A stretch of DNA of 64,000 nt from Theristus sp. LFF4_11 (taxonomy: Eukaryota; Nematoda; Chromadorea; Monhysterida; Xyalidae), in NCBI GenBank assembly GCA_030248135.1, contig JASANC010003281.1, forward strand, positions 62,001-126,000, given 5' to 3'. The notes below the pieces were generated by a model, which saw only the letters and a program-made list of their open reading frames with translations, was not told where the DNA came from and ran no database searches. The stretch's first letter is position 1; each line of letters starts with the position of its first letter. Below are positions 51,901 to 53,199 of this stretch, piece after piece. Position numbers and translations under genes: made by a program.

Positions 51901-53199
51901 ATAGACTCGGGCGAGACTGCAACTTTAACCTTGAACATTTGCACACGACGTCGACGCTTTTTATTATCTGCTGCTTCGTTTCCTTATTTTTCATGTTCCG
52001 GCTATTTGATAGTGACAAGAAGATGAAAGAGAATGGATGAACTGAACACAAAATGCAGTTTAGGGATGTGGGAAGTCGGGATTTTTAACCTGAGAACAAA
52101 AAAAACAACTAAAAATCGCTTCGGGTGCAGCAACTCAAAACAACCGCATTGTTGACAATGGTTCAATTTCAATGCACGCAAAAAACAAGATCAAACGCCA
52201 AGATACAGTGTAGATAACGTTGAAAAATTACTTTTTGCTTCATTACAAAACTTTTTGTTGTTCAATCAATGGAAACTGCCCCCTTCCCTCCGAAAGAAAA
52301 AAAATTGAAACGAACCTTCGTCACTCGCGTCGGGGCAGTCTGAGACTCCGTCCTGAAACTTCATCCGAGGTATGCAAATCCGGGGATCGGATCGGCACGG
52401 GAAATCGTTCGTGTTGCAATCGTGCGCTGATTGGTTAAACGCTGAAAAAAAGAAATTTCATTGAGTTGTGTGAAACAAGCTGCTTGGTTACGGTTACTTG
52501 TGTGCCTTCCACTGTCAAACGGTCATCATTTTTTATAGTCATTATTTTATTATTTTTCATGCTTAATTCCGACGGATGCCATTCATAAGTTTCGAACAAA
52601 TCTTTCAATGTTCAAATTCAATTCTCCATGTAGGAAACTTCTTGGAAACAAAAAATCCCGATGCGCACGCACAACACAGCGATAGGTCCACAATTTATTC
52701 TTTGCACTGATCGCATAAAATCGTGTAATCGCATATCCAAACTTTCTGTATCTAATCAGAAAAAGTGAACGTGCGCGATGATTTTTGCTTTTTTCTTCTT
52801 CTGTTCAAACTTTTGTCACAAATTTAAGGTGAAAACAGTGATTGTTGGTGACATGCACCATCACACACGATCACGAAAAAAACAAAAAGACATACAAATT
52901 TTCTGGGTTAAGAATCATCGTCGAATCCGAAACCGAAAGGAATCAAAAACACTATACAGTCGAGGCGAACGATATTACATCGTTACATTAAAAATGCTGG
53001 CTGCAGTCTAGTGGCAAACACAAGAAAAAGACAGAAACAAAAATACTTTTTTTTCAAATGTTGCGCGAAAATTCCGAAAAAAACAGAAACAAGAGCAAAA
53101 AATAAACTGACCAGCACAGTCGCACAGCGAGAATAGCATCGGAATTAAAATGACTAGAATAGAAGACACTGGTGAAAAAGAATTCCGCATTCGAGGCAT
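92..53199 (-). CDS. mua-3: MUA-3/MUP-4-type apical matrix receptor, giant EGF/LDLa/vWA/SEA protein (3' end outside window)
   Basis: In nematodes this family anchors epidermal apical hemidesmosomes to the cuticle, opposite muscle attachments. I assembled 55 exons on the minus strand with every splice phase compatible, giving about 3,383 codons. In order they encode a signal peptide (residues 1-29), five LDLa modules (about 30-210), EGF-like modules, a vWA domain (about 1205-1375) with a complete MIDAS, about 30 more EGF modules with a Thr-rich stretch, SEA 1 (about 3004-3121), one EGF, SEA 2 (about 3175-3300) and two EGF modules. The EGF units carry NEC starts, C-x-D-x(4)-Y-x-C hydroxylation motifs and a family-typical SPDP-x-PGR-x-C end. 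Nematode MUA-3 has this same order and ends in a transmembrane helix and cytoplasmic tail, which would lie left of base 1. Whether transcription runs unbroken across the 10-kb intron after exon 11 is inferred from phase and domain logic. Confidence 0.88.
703..849 (-). CDS. mua-3: mua-3-like exon 54: SEA domain 2, middle
   Basis: Phase 0-0, 49 codons: GIAEAYGSGSLRDWFVSSEV, then DKGLLYNFTVNMVPGK. It matches SEA 1 position by position (DGLMFNYSIAL against KGLLYNFTVNM). Confidence 0.82.
954..1078 (-). CDS. mua-3: mua-3-like exon 53: SEA domain 2, first part
   Basis: It enters in phase 1 and leaves in phase 0. It reads VESFPLVLWVIRDGANYIEY, then SELHREYVSRFTQ. Confidence 0.8.
1601..1784. mobile_element. 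Short inverted-repeat element, hAT-like ends
   Basis: Begins TAGGGATGG and ends CCATCCCTA. It is GC-rich in an AT-rich intron, with internal GCGGGAC repeats. I could not identify a clean 8-bp target duplication. Confidence 0.5.
1824..1981 (-). CDS. mua-3: mua-3-like exon 52: EGF module between SEA domains
   Basis: It enters in phase 2 and leaves in phase 1. It reads YISPDQPDVCPPERPKC, then GEICIHNQVCGCVHGQKRPG and a last Cys before gtgagt. Confidence 0.85.
2088..2300. mobile_element. Tc1/mariner-type non-autonomous element
   Basis: 213 bases with TIRs CAGTGGCGGCCAAAAGTTTG and CAAACTTTTGGCCACCACTG, flanked by TA on each side. TIR sequence and target are typical of Tc1-like transposons. No transposase is encoded. 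It lies between exons 51 and 52. Confidence 0.8.
2383..2466. repeat. Short inverted repeat, ATCCGGCACGTCAC arms
   Basis: Left ATCCGGCACGTCAC and right GTGACGTGCCGGAT enclose about 55 bases. It may be a small foldback element. A further CCGGATAAAT follows 40 bases on. Confidence 0.45.
2623..2849 (-). CDS. mua-3: mua-3-like exon 51: SEA domain 1, second part
   Basis: It enters in phase 0 and leaves in phase 2. It reads HDGLMFNYSIALTPDHGLED, then LVNSLRQTNLRIGNSGL. The gtgcgt donor is the only one that continues into the family's LYxxPxQPDxC motif in exon 52. I see no GSVVV-type autocleavage site. Confidence 0.85.
3050..3195 (+). repeat. Dispersed repeat ending GGGACCACAATAAAAGA, copy 1
   Basis: AAGTGACTCGGCCCGACTCG, then TCACTTTGTCAATTTTGAGT and a GTCTCGGGACC end. 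It is similar to 13215-13370, and its end is similar to 10015-10095. Confidence 0.5.
3223..3350 (-). CDS. mua-3: mua-3-like exon 50: SEA domain 1, first part
   Basis: It enters in phase 1 and leaves in phase 0. It reads RFILPLFVQRKDNQVLRWSP, then AYIDITRLFEEG. SEA domains are juxtamembrane ferredoxin-like folds in mucins and matrix receptors. This one continues in exon 51. The 373-bp intron between them holds nothing recognisable. Confidence 0.8.
3653..3820 (-). CDS. mua-3: mua-3-like exon 49: Pro/Thr linker and short EGF module
   Basis: Phase 1-1, 56 codons. It starts IPEISTTTPRTPPPGS, then CGDDYCFVDRNEVC and YRCQCRLGYARARAGEIC. The intron after the donor holds a local duplication built on ACAACAAAACAAAACATCC. 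Confidence 0.83.
4172..4317 (-). CDS. mua-3: mua-3-like exon 48: EGF module
   Basis: It enters in phase 2 and leaves in phase 1. It reads YNECRDRSLNDC, CEDYADGYGC, then DPHRAGRRC. The donor is gtgagt. Confidence 0.9.
4586..4730 (-). CDS. mua-3: mua-3-like exon 47: EGF module
   Basis: It enters in phase 1 and leaves in phase 2. It reads INECLLPNLIDC, CTDQRIGYTC, then PQRPGRVC. Together with exon 48 it shows a shifted phase 2 junction. Confidence 0.9.
4970..5185. repeat. GC-rich block ending in an A-rich tract, possible retroposon
   Basis: It stands out from the AT-rich intron, contains GGTTCCACGGG and a CCCACCGG/CCGAAATCGGTGGGGG stem, and ends AATAATAAAAAAAACTG. I do not recognise the family. 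Confidence 0.35.
5250..5543 (-). CDS. mua-3: mua-3-like exon 46: two EGF modules
   Basis: Phase 1-1, 98 codons: VNECLDARLSDC ... HKPGRQC, then VNECLTRLHNC ... LALPGRTC. The donor is gtgagt. Confidence 0.92.
5761..5830. mobile_element. Foldback (palindromic MITE) family 1, copy 1
   Basis: Nearly perfect palindrome built on GGCATTCATGAAGC ... TACGCG ... GCTTCATGAATGCC. It lies in the intron between exons 45 and 46. Confidence 0.75.
5868..6026 (-). CDS. mua-3: mua-3-like exon 45: EGF module
   Basis: Phase 1-1, 53 codons: TEVCIDSSRNDC, CIPVQDNRRFTC, then DPNRPGRSC. Confidence 0.9.
6203..6361 (-). CDS. mua-3: mua-3-like exon 44: EGF module
   Basis: Phase 1-1, 53 codons: HPCQDPKKNDC, CRSIPGTTGGYTC, then DPVNKPGRIC. 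The donor is gtgagt. Confidence 0.9.
6413..6555. mobile_element. CCAAT-bearing inverted-repeat element family 3, copy 1
   Basis: TIRs CAGTCGATCTGGATAATATA and TATATTAGCAAGATAGACTG, flanked by TA on both sides (Tc1/mariner-like target). It contains three AACCAATCAG motifs and one TGACGTCA. It fills most of the 238-bp GC-AG intron after exon 43. Confidence 0.72.
6600..6767 (-). CDS. mua-3: mua-3-like exon 43: EGF module ending at a GC donor
   Basis: Phase 1-1, 56 codons: VNECLNPAQNNC, CYKLPQGYRC, then ALAGRICELRQAEPPQ. No GT donor here keeps the frame. The only solution is gcaagt after CAGG, a recognised GC-AG intron form with a strong consensus. Confidence 0.83.
7022..7468 (-). CDS. mua-3: mua-3-like exon 42: EGF module followed by mucin-like Thr/Pro stretch
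   Basis: Phase 1-1, 149 codons. The EGF (NDCLNPSSNDC ... LSPGRLC) is followed by about 100 residues rich in Thr and Pro, including TTTTASTTTTSITATTNTT, which should be densely O-glycosylated and extended. The donor is ambiguous between gtaggg (used here) and gtcgag six bases earlier. Both keep phase 1. Confidence 0.85.
7958..8095 (-). CDS. mua-3: mua-3-like exon 41: EGF module without NEC start
   Basis: Phase 1-1, 46 codons: VCPPNHQCSSAAVC, then YDCICIQGYVDKSPPGERGR and LC. It is shorter than its neighbours. The 489-bp intron upstream holds nothing recognisable. Confidence 0.87.
8363..8584. mobile_element. Inverted-repeat element family 2, copy 1
   Basis: TIRs ACAGTCGAACTCTAAATTAT and ATAATTTAGAGTTCTACTGT. 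Inside is a tandem copy of CACGCATGCATACCGTAATC with ACCAATCAG. Confidence 0.7.
8620..8684. mobile_element. Foldback family 1, copy 2 (left arm shortened)
   Basis: The right arm is complete (AGCTACGCGTCACTAAATAC, then GCTTCATGAATGCG). The left arm has lost the TTTAGTGACGCG block. Confidence 0.7.
8758..8907 (-). CDS. mua-3: mua-3-like exon 40: EGF module
   Basis: Phase 1-1, 50 codons: IDECSQGSHSC, CRDLEDGYTC, then LQQPGRVC. Confidence 0.92.
9283..9429 (-). CDS. mua-3: mua-3-like exon 39: EGF module
   Basis: Phase 1-1, 49 codons: VDECREGKHDC, CRDTEESFTC, then TQNRPGRVC. The acceptor is a weak caag. Confidence 0.9.
9666..9815 (-). CDS. mua-3: mua-3-like exon 38: EGF module
   Basis: Phase 1-1, 50 codons: INECLDRTANDC, CTDTLDSYRC, then PAFPGRVC. 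The gtacgt donor keeps phase 1. A gtctgt four bases earlier would break it. Confidence 0.9.
10015..10095 (+). repeat. Dispersed repeat, 3' part only
   Basis: TTTTGAATTCCGTGCAACAG, then TCCCGGGACCAAAATAAAAG match the 3' halves of the other two copies. Confidence 0.45.
10185..10487 (-). CDS. mua-3: mua-3-like exon 37: two EGF modules
   Basis: Phase 1-1, 101 codons: VPECSFDHLNDC ... SRPGRIC, then INECLDPNQNTC ... SQGRSC. The donor is gtgagt. Confidence 0.92.
10531..10676. mobile_element. Short inverted-repeat element with GTGCGTACG ends
   Basis: Left TTTTTGTGCGTACGCACGGA; right TCTGTGCGTACGGACAAAAA. Inside is the palindrome CACGATTTAGAGATCGTG. Single copy in the window. Confidence 0.5.
11016..11159 (-). 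CDS. mua-3: mua-3-like exon 36: EGF module
   Basis: Phase 1-1, 48 codons: INECLYQHLIDC, CVDEEDGYTC, then NPSNPGRDC. The donor is gtaagt. Confidence 0.92.
11365..11450. mobile_element. Foldback family 1, copy 3
   Basis: ACATTCATGAACCAGTA ... ACTACTTCGTGAATGCCG with the family's TACGC core. It sits beside a retroposon in the same intron. Confidence 0.7.
11520..11745 (+). mobile_element. Retroposon with CAAT tail, copy 1
   Basis: It shares CCAGCTTTGCTGGTTTGGA and TGCCTGACACTTACAATGTG, then TCGAATAAAATCAATCAAC, with the copy at 18480. It ends in a short CAAT array beside the exon 35 donor. Confidence 0.55.
11765..12064 (-). CDS. mua-3: mua-3-like exon 35: two EGF modules of different subtype
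   Basis: Phase 1-1, 100 codons. A standard module (VDECRLAQHNC ... THPGRRC) is followed by a PTPPPP linker and an atypical module (CHLERADSCRADLNEVC). The donor lies about 20 bases from the tetranucleotide tail of a retroposon. Confidence 0.92.
12156..12239. mobile_element. Foldback family 1, copy 4
   Basis: GGCATTCATGAAGCACTATT ... AACACTGCTTCATGAAGGCC. The centre reads GCCATGTTTTAACACAGC. Confidence 0.73.
12366..12518 (-). CDS. mua-3: mua-3-like exon 34: EGF module
   Basis: Phase 1-1, 51 codons: INECLLIGQNDC, CIDTIESFRC, then PDPGRPGRIC. The donor is gtatgt. Confidence 0.92.
12703..12866. mobile_element. CCAAT-bearing element family 3, copy 2
   Basis: GGTAATATATGCAAATATAT on the left and TGTTGCATATATTTTCCC on the right. 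It has three CTGATTGG/CATTGG/CGATTGG motifs (CCAAT on the other strand) and TTACGTCA. Confidence 0.7.
12914..13063 (-). CDS. mua-3: mua-3-like exon 33: EGF module
   Basis: Phase 1-1, 50 codons: HDECRTGQNEC, CIDTEDSYIC, then DPVSRPGRRC. Confidence 0.92.
13215..13370 (+). repeat. Dispersed repeat, copy 2
   Basis: GAGTGACACCGGCCCAATTC, then GGTCACTTTGCCACATTTTG and GGCACCAAAATAACAGAT. The common AATAAA-like end suggests a retroposon. Confidence 0.5.
13389..13541 (-). CDS. mua-3: mua-3-like exon 32: EGF module
   Basis: Phase 1-1, 51 codons: IDECALGTHDC, CEDTAQAFTC, then AVNRPGRQC. A foldback element begins about eight bases upstream of its acceptor, so the element supplies the branch-point and pyrimidine region. 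Confidence 0.92.
13549..13625. mobile_element. Foldback family 1, copy 5, touching an acceptor site
   Basis: GTGCATTCATGAAACCGTGT ... AGCACTGTTTCATGACTGCG. It begins eight bases from the exon 32 boundary (13541). Confidence 0.73.
13939..14250 (-). CDS. mua-3: mua-3-like exon 31: two EGF modules
   Basis: Phase 1-1, 104 codons. The first module starts FEPCKPGNHDC; the second is IYECDNPASNTCDRPERATC and ends DPARQPGRQC. The donor is gtgagt. Confidence 0.92.
14688..14847 (-). CDS. mua-3: mua-3-like exon 30: last Cys of previous EGF plus one EGF module
   Basis: It enters in phase 0 and leaves in phase 1. VCKE completes the exon 29 module, then VNECANPSLNNC, CEDTTESYTC and PLRNPGRRC form the next. 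I chose the acceptor at 14848-14849 over a nearer one because only it supplies the missing cysteine. The 437-bp intron after it holds nothing recognisable. Confidence 0.85.
15059..15195 (-). CDS. mua-3: mua-3-like exon 29: EGF module lacking its last Cys
   Basis: It enters in phase 1 and leaves in phase 0. It reads KDECLLGLHNC, CTDTDDGFIC, then NPRQFPGL and stops at a strong gtaagt donor. The sixth Cys comes from exon 30 (VCKE), so the boundary has shifted relative to the standard phase 1 exons. Confidence 0.87.
15464..15616 (-). CDS. mua-3: mua-3-like exon 28: EGF module
   Basis: Phase 1-1, 51 codons: VNECQTRQHDC, CTDTDDGYLC, then DPINKPGRVC. The donor is taken as gtgggt; its exact site is less certain than in neighbouring exons. 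Confidence 0.9.
15919..16215 (-). CDS. mua-3: mua-3-like exon 27: two atypical EGF modules
   Basis: Phase 1-1, 99 codons. It starts DSGAAADQRIC, then CRANEHCERDVEGRYSCVC and CDPSRGDDDCDRNKREKC. The donor is gtgagt. Confidence 0.88.
17487..17657. mobile_element. Inverted-repeat element family 2, copy 2
   Basis: GTCGAACTCTAAATTATAAG on the left; the right end TCAGAGGTTCAACTGTA is degenerate. It shares GCATGCTTTCTATGCAAACC with copy 1. Confidence 0.65.
17707..18068 (-). CDS. mua-3: mua-3-like exon 26: vWA end and two atypical EGF modules
   Basis: It enters in phase 2 and leaves in phase 1. The last vWA helix (YFHVNDFTDLDTRLRSLVQK) is followed by a Pro/Gly linker and two EGF modules without NEC starts: CDPLTQTGCDRRLNEIC and CNPNVPSLCRWPATC. 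The 1.49-kb intron downstream has one CCAAT-family repeat and otherwise nothing recognisable. Confidence 0.9.
18480..18720 (+). mobile_element. Retroposon with CAAT tail, copy 2
   Basis: TGCCCAGCTTTGCTGGTTTG and TATGCCTGACACTTGCAATG, then TCGAATAAAATCAATC. It runs directly into the long tetranucleotide array. Confidence 0.55.
18715..18964 (+). repeat. CAAT-type tetranucleotide microsatellite, about 250 bases
   Basis: Almost unbroken AATC/CAAT repeat with scattered AACC variants. It grew from the tail of the retroposon before it and stops a few bases from the exon 25 splice donor. Confidence 0.92.
18973..19247 (-). CDS. mua-3: mua-3-like exon 25: vWA domain, second half
   Basis: It enters in phase 0 and leaves in phase 2. 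It holds the MIDAS Thr (LTNTGLAIRHM) and Asp (IVITDGRSQD), then IFVIGVTDHVKDSELEEIAG. The donor gtgatt runs within eight bases into a TTGA-type tetranucleotide repeat of about 250 bases. Confidence 0.93.
19604..19830 (-). CDS. mua-3: mua-3-like exon 24: vWA domain, first half
   Basis: It enters in phase 1 and leaves in phase 0. It reads TTCPKQATDLMFLVDGSGSI, so the DxSxS part of the metal-ion-dependent adhesion site is intact. It continues with NTRVGVIQYSEQIRHEFDL. Its acceptor and first 30 bases are duplicated in the intron upstream. Confidence 0.93.
20150..20340 (+). mobile_element. tRNA-derived SINE, copy 1
   Basis: A-box-like TGGCCTGGTGG and B-box-like GGATCGAGCCC are about 33 bases apart, as in RNA polymerase III promoters. 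The body has GGGCGCCCTACTC, and the end is rich in CAAAA. It is not a functional tRNA, because no cloverleaf can be closed. Confidence 0.65.
20447..20599 (-). CDS. mua-3: mua-3-like exon 23: EGF module before the vWA domain
   Basis: Phase 1-1, 51 codons: SNECSDRSLHSC, CVDTITGYEC, then NLPLGRVC. The donor is gtaagt. The intron after it carries a tRNA-derived SINE and a copy of the next exon's start. Confidence 0.92.
21103..21255 (-). CDS. mua-3: mua-3-like exon 22: EGF module
   Basis: Phase 1-1, 51 codons: TNECADRATNDC, CIDARDGYAC, then HDLKPGRRC. The intron after the donor contains a tandemly repeated CACAGGATCAAAAAGT sequence. Confidence 0.92.
21530..21624 (+). mobile_element. Retroposon-like sequence with ACTG tail
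   Basis: GACGTGCACTGCAGAATAAA followed by six ACTG units. It has the same layout (AATAAA then a tetranucleotide array) as the CAAT-tailed copies. Confidence 0.45.
21748..21894 (-). CDS. mua-3: mua-3-like exon 21: EGF module with altered start
   Basis: Phase 1-1, 49 codons. It starts FTACTSRNDC where neighbours have NEC, so the first calcium ligands are lost. It ends DPLRRPGRVC. The acceptor region is duplicated 32 bases upstream; see findings. Confidence 0.9.
22293..22422 (-). CDS. mua-3: mua-3-like exon 20: EGF module
   Basis: It enters in phase 0 and leaves in phase 1. It reads IETCDPHNRRSCGSNEEC, then AYTCQCIHGTTRFEGAC, with six cysteines. There is no hydroxylation Asp motif, so it is probably not a calcium-binding type. 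Confidence 0.87.
22694..22799 (-). CDS. mua-3: mua-3-like exon 19: second half of the EGF module plus linker
   Basis: It enters in phase 2 and leaves in phase 0. It reads CRDGYIDASPNIATYPGRAC, then a short linker (HKPTDPTLNDGSQFS) to a gtacgt donor. Confidence 0.87.
23117..23201 (-). CDS. mua-3: mua-3-like exon 18: first half of an EGF module
   Basis: It enters in phase 1 and leaves in phase 2 (CG before gtgagt), cutting the EGF just after its fourth Cys (VGYTC). Exon 19 supplies the last two cysteines. This is one of few EGF modules here split by an intron. Confidence 0.9.
23477..23635 (-). CDS. mua-3: mua-3-like exon 17: EGF module
   Basis: Phase 1-1, 53 codons: VDECRDPIRFNVNC, CVDAEDGYEC, then NMLPGRQC. 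The intron just after the donor contains a local duplication of about 70 bases. The 575-bp intron upstream holds nothing recognisable. Confidence 0.92.
24211..24360 (-). CDS. mua-3: mua-3-like exon 16: EGF module
   Basis: Phase 1-1, 50 codons: INECADHRLHDC, CIDHAEGYTC, then DRTRPGRTC. The donor is a strong gtgagt. Confidence 0.92.
24624..24770 (-). CDS. mua-3: mua-3-like exon 15: atypical EGF module
   Basis: Phase 1-1, 49 codons: CDVRDPLSCDTRKFEVC, then YKCQCPHGYSRLPDGRC. It lacks the NEC start and the SPDP-PGR end. It belongs to the second EGF subtype of this family, also seen in exons 26, 27 and 35. Confidence 0.88.
24934..25002. mobile_element. Foldback family 1, copy 6
   Basis: GGGGCATTCATGAAGCAG ... 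AATACTGCTTCATGAATGCC, the most compact copy (loop only a few bases). Confidence 0.75.
25100..25280. mobile_element. Inverted-repeat element family 2, copy 3
   Basis: GGTCGAACTCTAAATCACAG on the left and CTATAATTTCTAGTTCACC on the right. ACCAACCAATCAGCTGAT lies near the right end. It ends about nine bases from the exon 14 coding boundary. Confidence 0.65.
25290..25439 (-). CDS. mua-3: mua-3-like exon 14: EGF module
   Basis: Phase 1-1, 50 codons: VDECRQRTHDC, CIDQAESFTC, then VVRRPGRVC. The donor lies less than 15 bases from the end of a CCAAT-family repeat (25100-25280). The 538-bp intron upstream holds nothing recognisable. Confidence 0.92.
25978..26259 (-). CDS. mua-3: mua-3-like exon 13: two EGF modules
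   Basis: Phase 1-1, 94 codons, with two EGF modules fused in one exon. The first is ENECLLGTAQC ... TEPGRSC. The second starts CRDLHCAHEAEC and is more divergent (it lacks the NEC start). The donor is gtgagc. Confidence 0.9.
26648..28815 (+). mobile_element. Helitron-like element 1 (non-autonomous)
   Basis: The 5' end is TCTATTATACTAAAA preceded by A. The 3' end is a perfect 7-bp hairpin (CCGTGCC, loop GAA, GGCACGG at 28786-28802) followed nine bases later by CTAG and then T. An A/T target, a TC start and a hairpin plus CTRR end define Helitrons. No Rep/helicase reading frame is present. It lies in the intron between exons 12 and 13. Confidence 0.78.
28816..30474 (+). mobile_element. Helitron-like element 2, directly abutting element 1
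   Basis: It begins immediately after the CTAG of element 1 with TTACTACTAAATTTACAA and the same following TTTGTCTGTCTGTC block. It ends CCATTGGCTAG then T at 30471-30475. The start lacks the TC and the terminal hairpin is degenerate. It shares internal sequence with element 1 and carries most of the minisatellite. Confidence 0.65.
29240..30300 (+). repeat. Minisatellite of about 190-bp units inside Helitron 2
   Basis: About six imperfect units recur at spacings of about 186-195 bases, with one shortened to about 120. Each contains GGCTTGACTTAGGTTAGGG, ATAGCAAAATCATAAACTTC, CTTATGTTAGGGTAAACGGG and GGGTAATTGAAAAAACGTTA. Related single units occur in Helitron 1 near 27240-27500. Confidence 0.8.
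32204..32359 (-). CDS. mua-3: mua-3-like exon 12: EGF module, junction for both starts
   Basis: Phase 1-1, 52 codons: GNPCQDYTLHDC, then CRCPVGFVDISPDPIRFPGR. It can be joined in frame from exon 11 or from exon 1b. The intron after it (5.9 kb) contains the Helitron pair. Confidence 0.9.
32411..32523. mobile_element. CCAAT-bearing element family 3, copy 3
   Basis: TCGCTAATATATGCAACCAG on the left and TTGCATATATTTTCCAGATG on the right. GCGCTGATTGGTTGGTCATT and ACGTCA are inside. Confidence 0.7.
34843..34912 (-). CDS. mua-3: mua-3-like alternative first exon 1b: second signal peptide
   Basis: An ATG at 34912 opens a 23-codon exon, MDWRAVLPQLIAVVLIKF followed by TDAQN, that ends in phase 1 at a gtgagt donor. 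It has a basic start, a hydrophobic core and a small residue before a probable cleavage site (TDA/Q). Its phase matches exon 12, giving QNGGNPCQDY. It therefore looks like the first exon of a transcript that skips the signal peptide and LDLa exons upstream, giving a MUP-4-like layout. The alternative is that it starts a separate gene and the right-hand exons end elsewhere. Confidence 0.7.
34984..34991 (-). promoter_or_regulatory. TATA-like box upstream of exon 1b
   Basis: A GATTATAAGG context on the minus strand lies 72-79 bases upstream of the exon 1b ATG. That would leave about 45 bases of 5' leader if transcription starts some 30 bases downstream. Short AT-rich matches are common here, so this is only suggestive. 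Confidence 0.3.
35000..42407 (-). other. AT-rich non-coding stretch upstream of internal first exon 1b
   Basis: It holds a run of 15 G at about 40273-40287 and a CCCGGG-rich palindrome near 40330, plus repeats of the CAACAACAA type around 35.5 kb. A CCAATCAG-bearing stretch at 35780-35875 resembles the CCAAT element family elsewhere, without clear ends. I saw no exon with family similarity and no terminal exon that would end an LDLa-only transcript. Confidence 0.5.
40273..40287 (+). repeat. Run of 15 G
   Basis: Mononucleotide tract in the long intron after exon 11. Confidence 0.9.
42408..42554 (-). CDS. mua-3: mua-3-like exon 11: EGF module
   Basis: Phase 1-1, 49 codons: KNECEIPADNDC, CTDTADGYTC, then RPSRPGTKC. 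The gtttgt donor opens the largest intron of the gene, about 10 kb to exon 12. Confidence 0.92.
43079..43228 (-). CDS. mua-3: mua-3-like exon 10: EGF module
   Basis: Phase 1-1, 50 codons: IDECRNGRNDC, CTDSTRGYLC, then DPVDRPGRQC. The 524-bp intron downstream holds nothing recognisable. Confidence 0.92.
43484..43636 (-). CDS. mua-3: mua-3-like exon 9: EGF module
   Basis: Phase 1-1, 51 codons: VNECDDRQKNDC, CIDLPGGFTC, then DASPGRPQKPGRLC. All six cysteines are present. Confidence 0.92.
44073..44228 (-). CDS. mua-3: mua-3-like exon 8: EGF module
   Basis: Phase 1-1, 52 codons, starting LINECDDASLNDC with a CMDNPLSYEC core. Its acceptor and first bases are duplicated just upstream (44259-44306); see findings. 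The last residues before the donor are HCLP. Confidence 0.9.
44339..44422. mobile_element. Foldback family 1, copy 7
   Basis: CGCATTCATGAAGCAGCATT ... AATACTGCTTCATGAATGCT with TGTTAAAACA at the centre. Confidence 0.75.
44959..45352 (-). CDS. mua-3: mua-3-like exon 7: EGF half, Asp/Gln-rich linker, EGF
   Basis: Phase 0 to 1, 131 codons. It completes the EGF module begun in exon 6 (VIAGTSRCMCRMGHIRPPGS), then has a linker of about 60 residues with a DDGDGDD run and a QQQQ run, then a six-cysteine EGF-like module starting CLDDSDCRGRNEQC. The donor gtgcgt after SCV keeps the sixth Cys. Low-complexity linkers like this are unusual in the rest of the protein. Confidence 0.82.
45490..45780. mobile_element. 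Palindromic element interrupted by a mariner-like element
   Basis: The outer arms are TGGTCAGTTCTATAAAAAGT and ACTTTTATAGAACTGACCA, each extended by GAATAGTG repeats. The inner element starts CTCCAGGGTGTTCCAAAA at 45539 and ends TTTTGGAACACCCTGGAG at 45732, with TA on both sides. Confidence 0.72.
45892..45950 (+). mobile_element. Truncated tRNA-derived SINE (3' body only)
   Basis: AATGACAAAAAAAAATTATG, then GGGCGCCCTGCTCGATACGC match the 3' half of the other two copies. The promoter part is missing. Confidence 0.5.
46056..46327 (-). CDS. mua-3: mua-3-like exon 6: LDLa module 5, linker and start of an EGF-like module
   Basis: The exon enters in phase 1 and leaves in phase 0. The module CTLRQFECACGWPRC ... 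DCEDGSDE has one extra Cys next to Cys 2. It is followed by a linker rich in Arg, Pro and Ala and by the first half of an EGF-like module (CNGDHVNLCREDLNEMCL) that finishes in exon 7. The 1.28-kb intron upstream carries one foldback element (46676-46762). Confidence 0.83.
46676..46762. mobile_element. Foldback family 1, copy 8
   Basis: GCGGCATTCATGAAGCAAGA ... AACACTGCTTCGTGAATCCG. This copy is more diverged than copies 6 and 7. Confidence 0.7.
47606..47707 (-). CDS. mua-3: mua-3-like exon 5: LDLa module 4
   Basis: Phase 1-1, 34 codons: CPAAHFLCHDRSRC, then HDDCPDGSDE, a full calcium box. It has four cysteines and a gtgaga donor. Confidence 0.88.
48019..48120 (-). CDS. mua-3: mua-3-like exon 4: LDLa module 3
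   Basis: Phase 1-1, 34 codons: CPAHFFVCMDRSEC, then NGNVDCRDASDE. It has four cysteines, again without Cys 4 and Cys 6. The donor is gtttgt. Exon 5 has the same length and a very similar sequence, so the two modules look like a recent duplicate pair. Confidence 0.87.
48555..48659 (-). CDS. mua-3: mua-3-like exon 3: LDLa module 2
   Basis: Phase 1-1, 35 codons. The module starts ECLIWQYDC and ends DCMSGFDE, so the calcium box is degenerate (Gly-Phe in place of Ser). Only four cysteines are present. The donor is gtgatt. Confidence 0.85.
48660..52315 (-). other. 3.66-kb intron between LDLa exons 1 and 2
   Basis: AT-rich sequence. I found no exon-like reading frame with matching splice sites and no recognisable mobile element. 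It could hold enhancers, but nothing in it marks one. Confidence 0.6.
52316..52441 (-). CDS. mua-3: mua-3-like exon 2: LDLa module 1
   Basis: Phase 1-1 exon of 42 codons. It has Cys 1, 2, 3 and 5 of an LDL-receptor class A module and ends in the acidic calcium box CPDASDE. The usual Cys 4 (here FQD) and Cys 6 are missing. The 670-bp intron between exons 1a and 2 holds nothing I recognise. Confidence 0.85.
53112..53199 (-). CDS. mua-3: mua-3-like exon 1a: signal peptide
   Basis: The exon starts at an ATG reading MPRMRNSFSPV and runs into a hydrophobic core, SSILVILIPMLFSLCDCA, typical of a cleaved signal peptide. It ends in phase 1 at a gtcagt donor. The frame stays open upstream for over 50 codons, so an earlier start or an upstream acceptor is possible. 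I chose the ATG that puts the hydrophobic core near the N-terminus. No TATA box is evident upstream. Confidence 0.75.
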
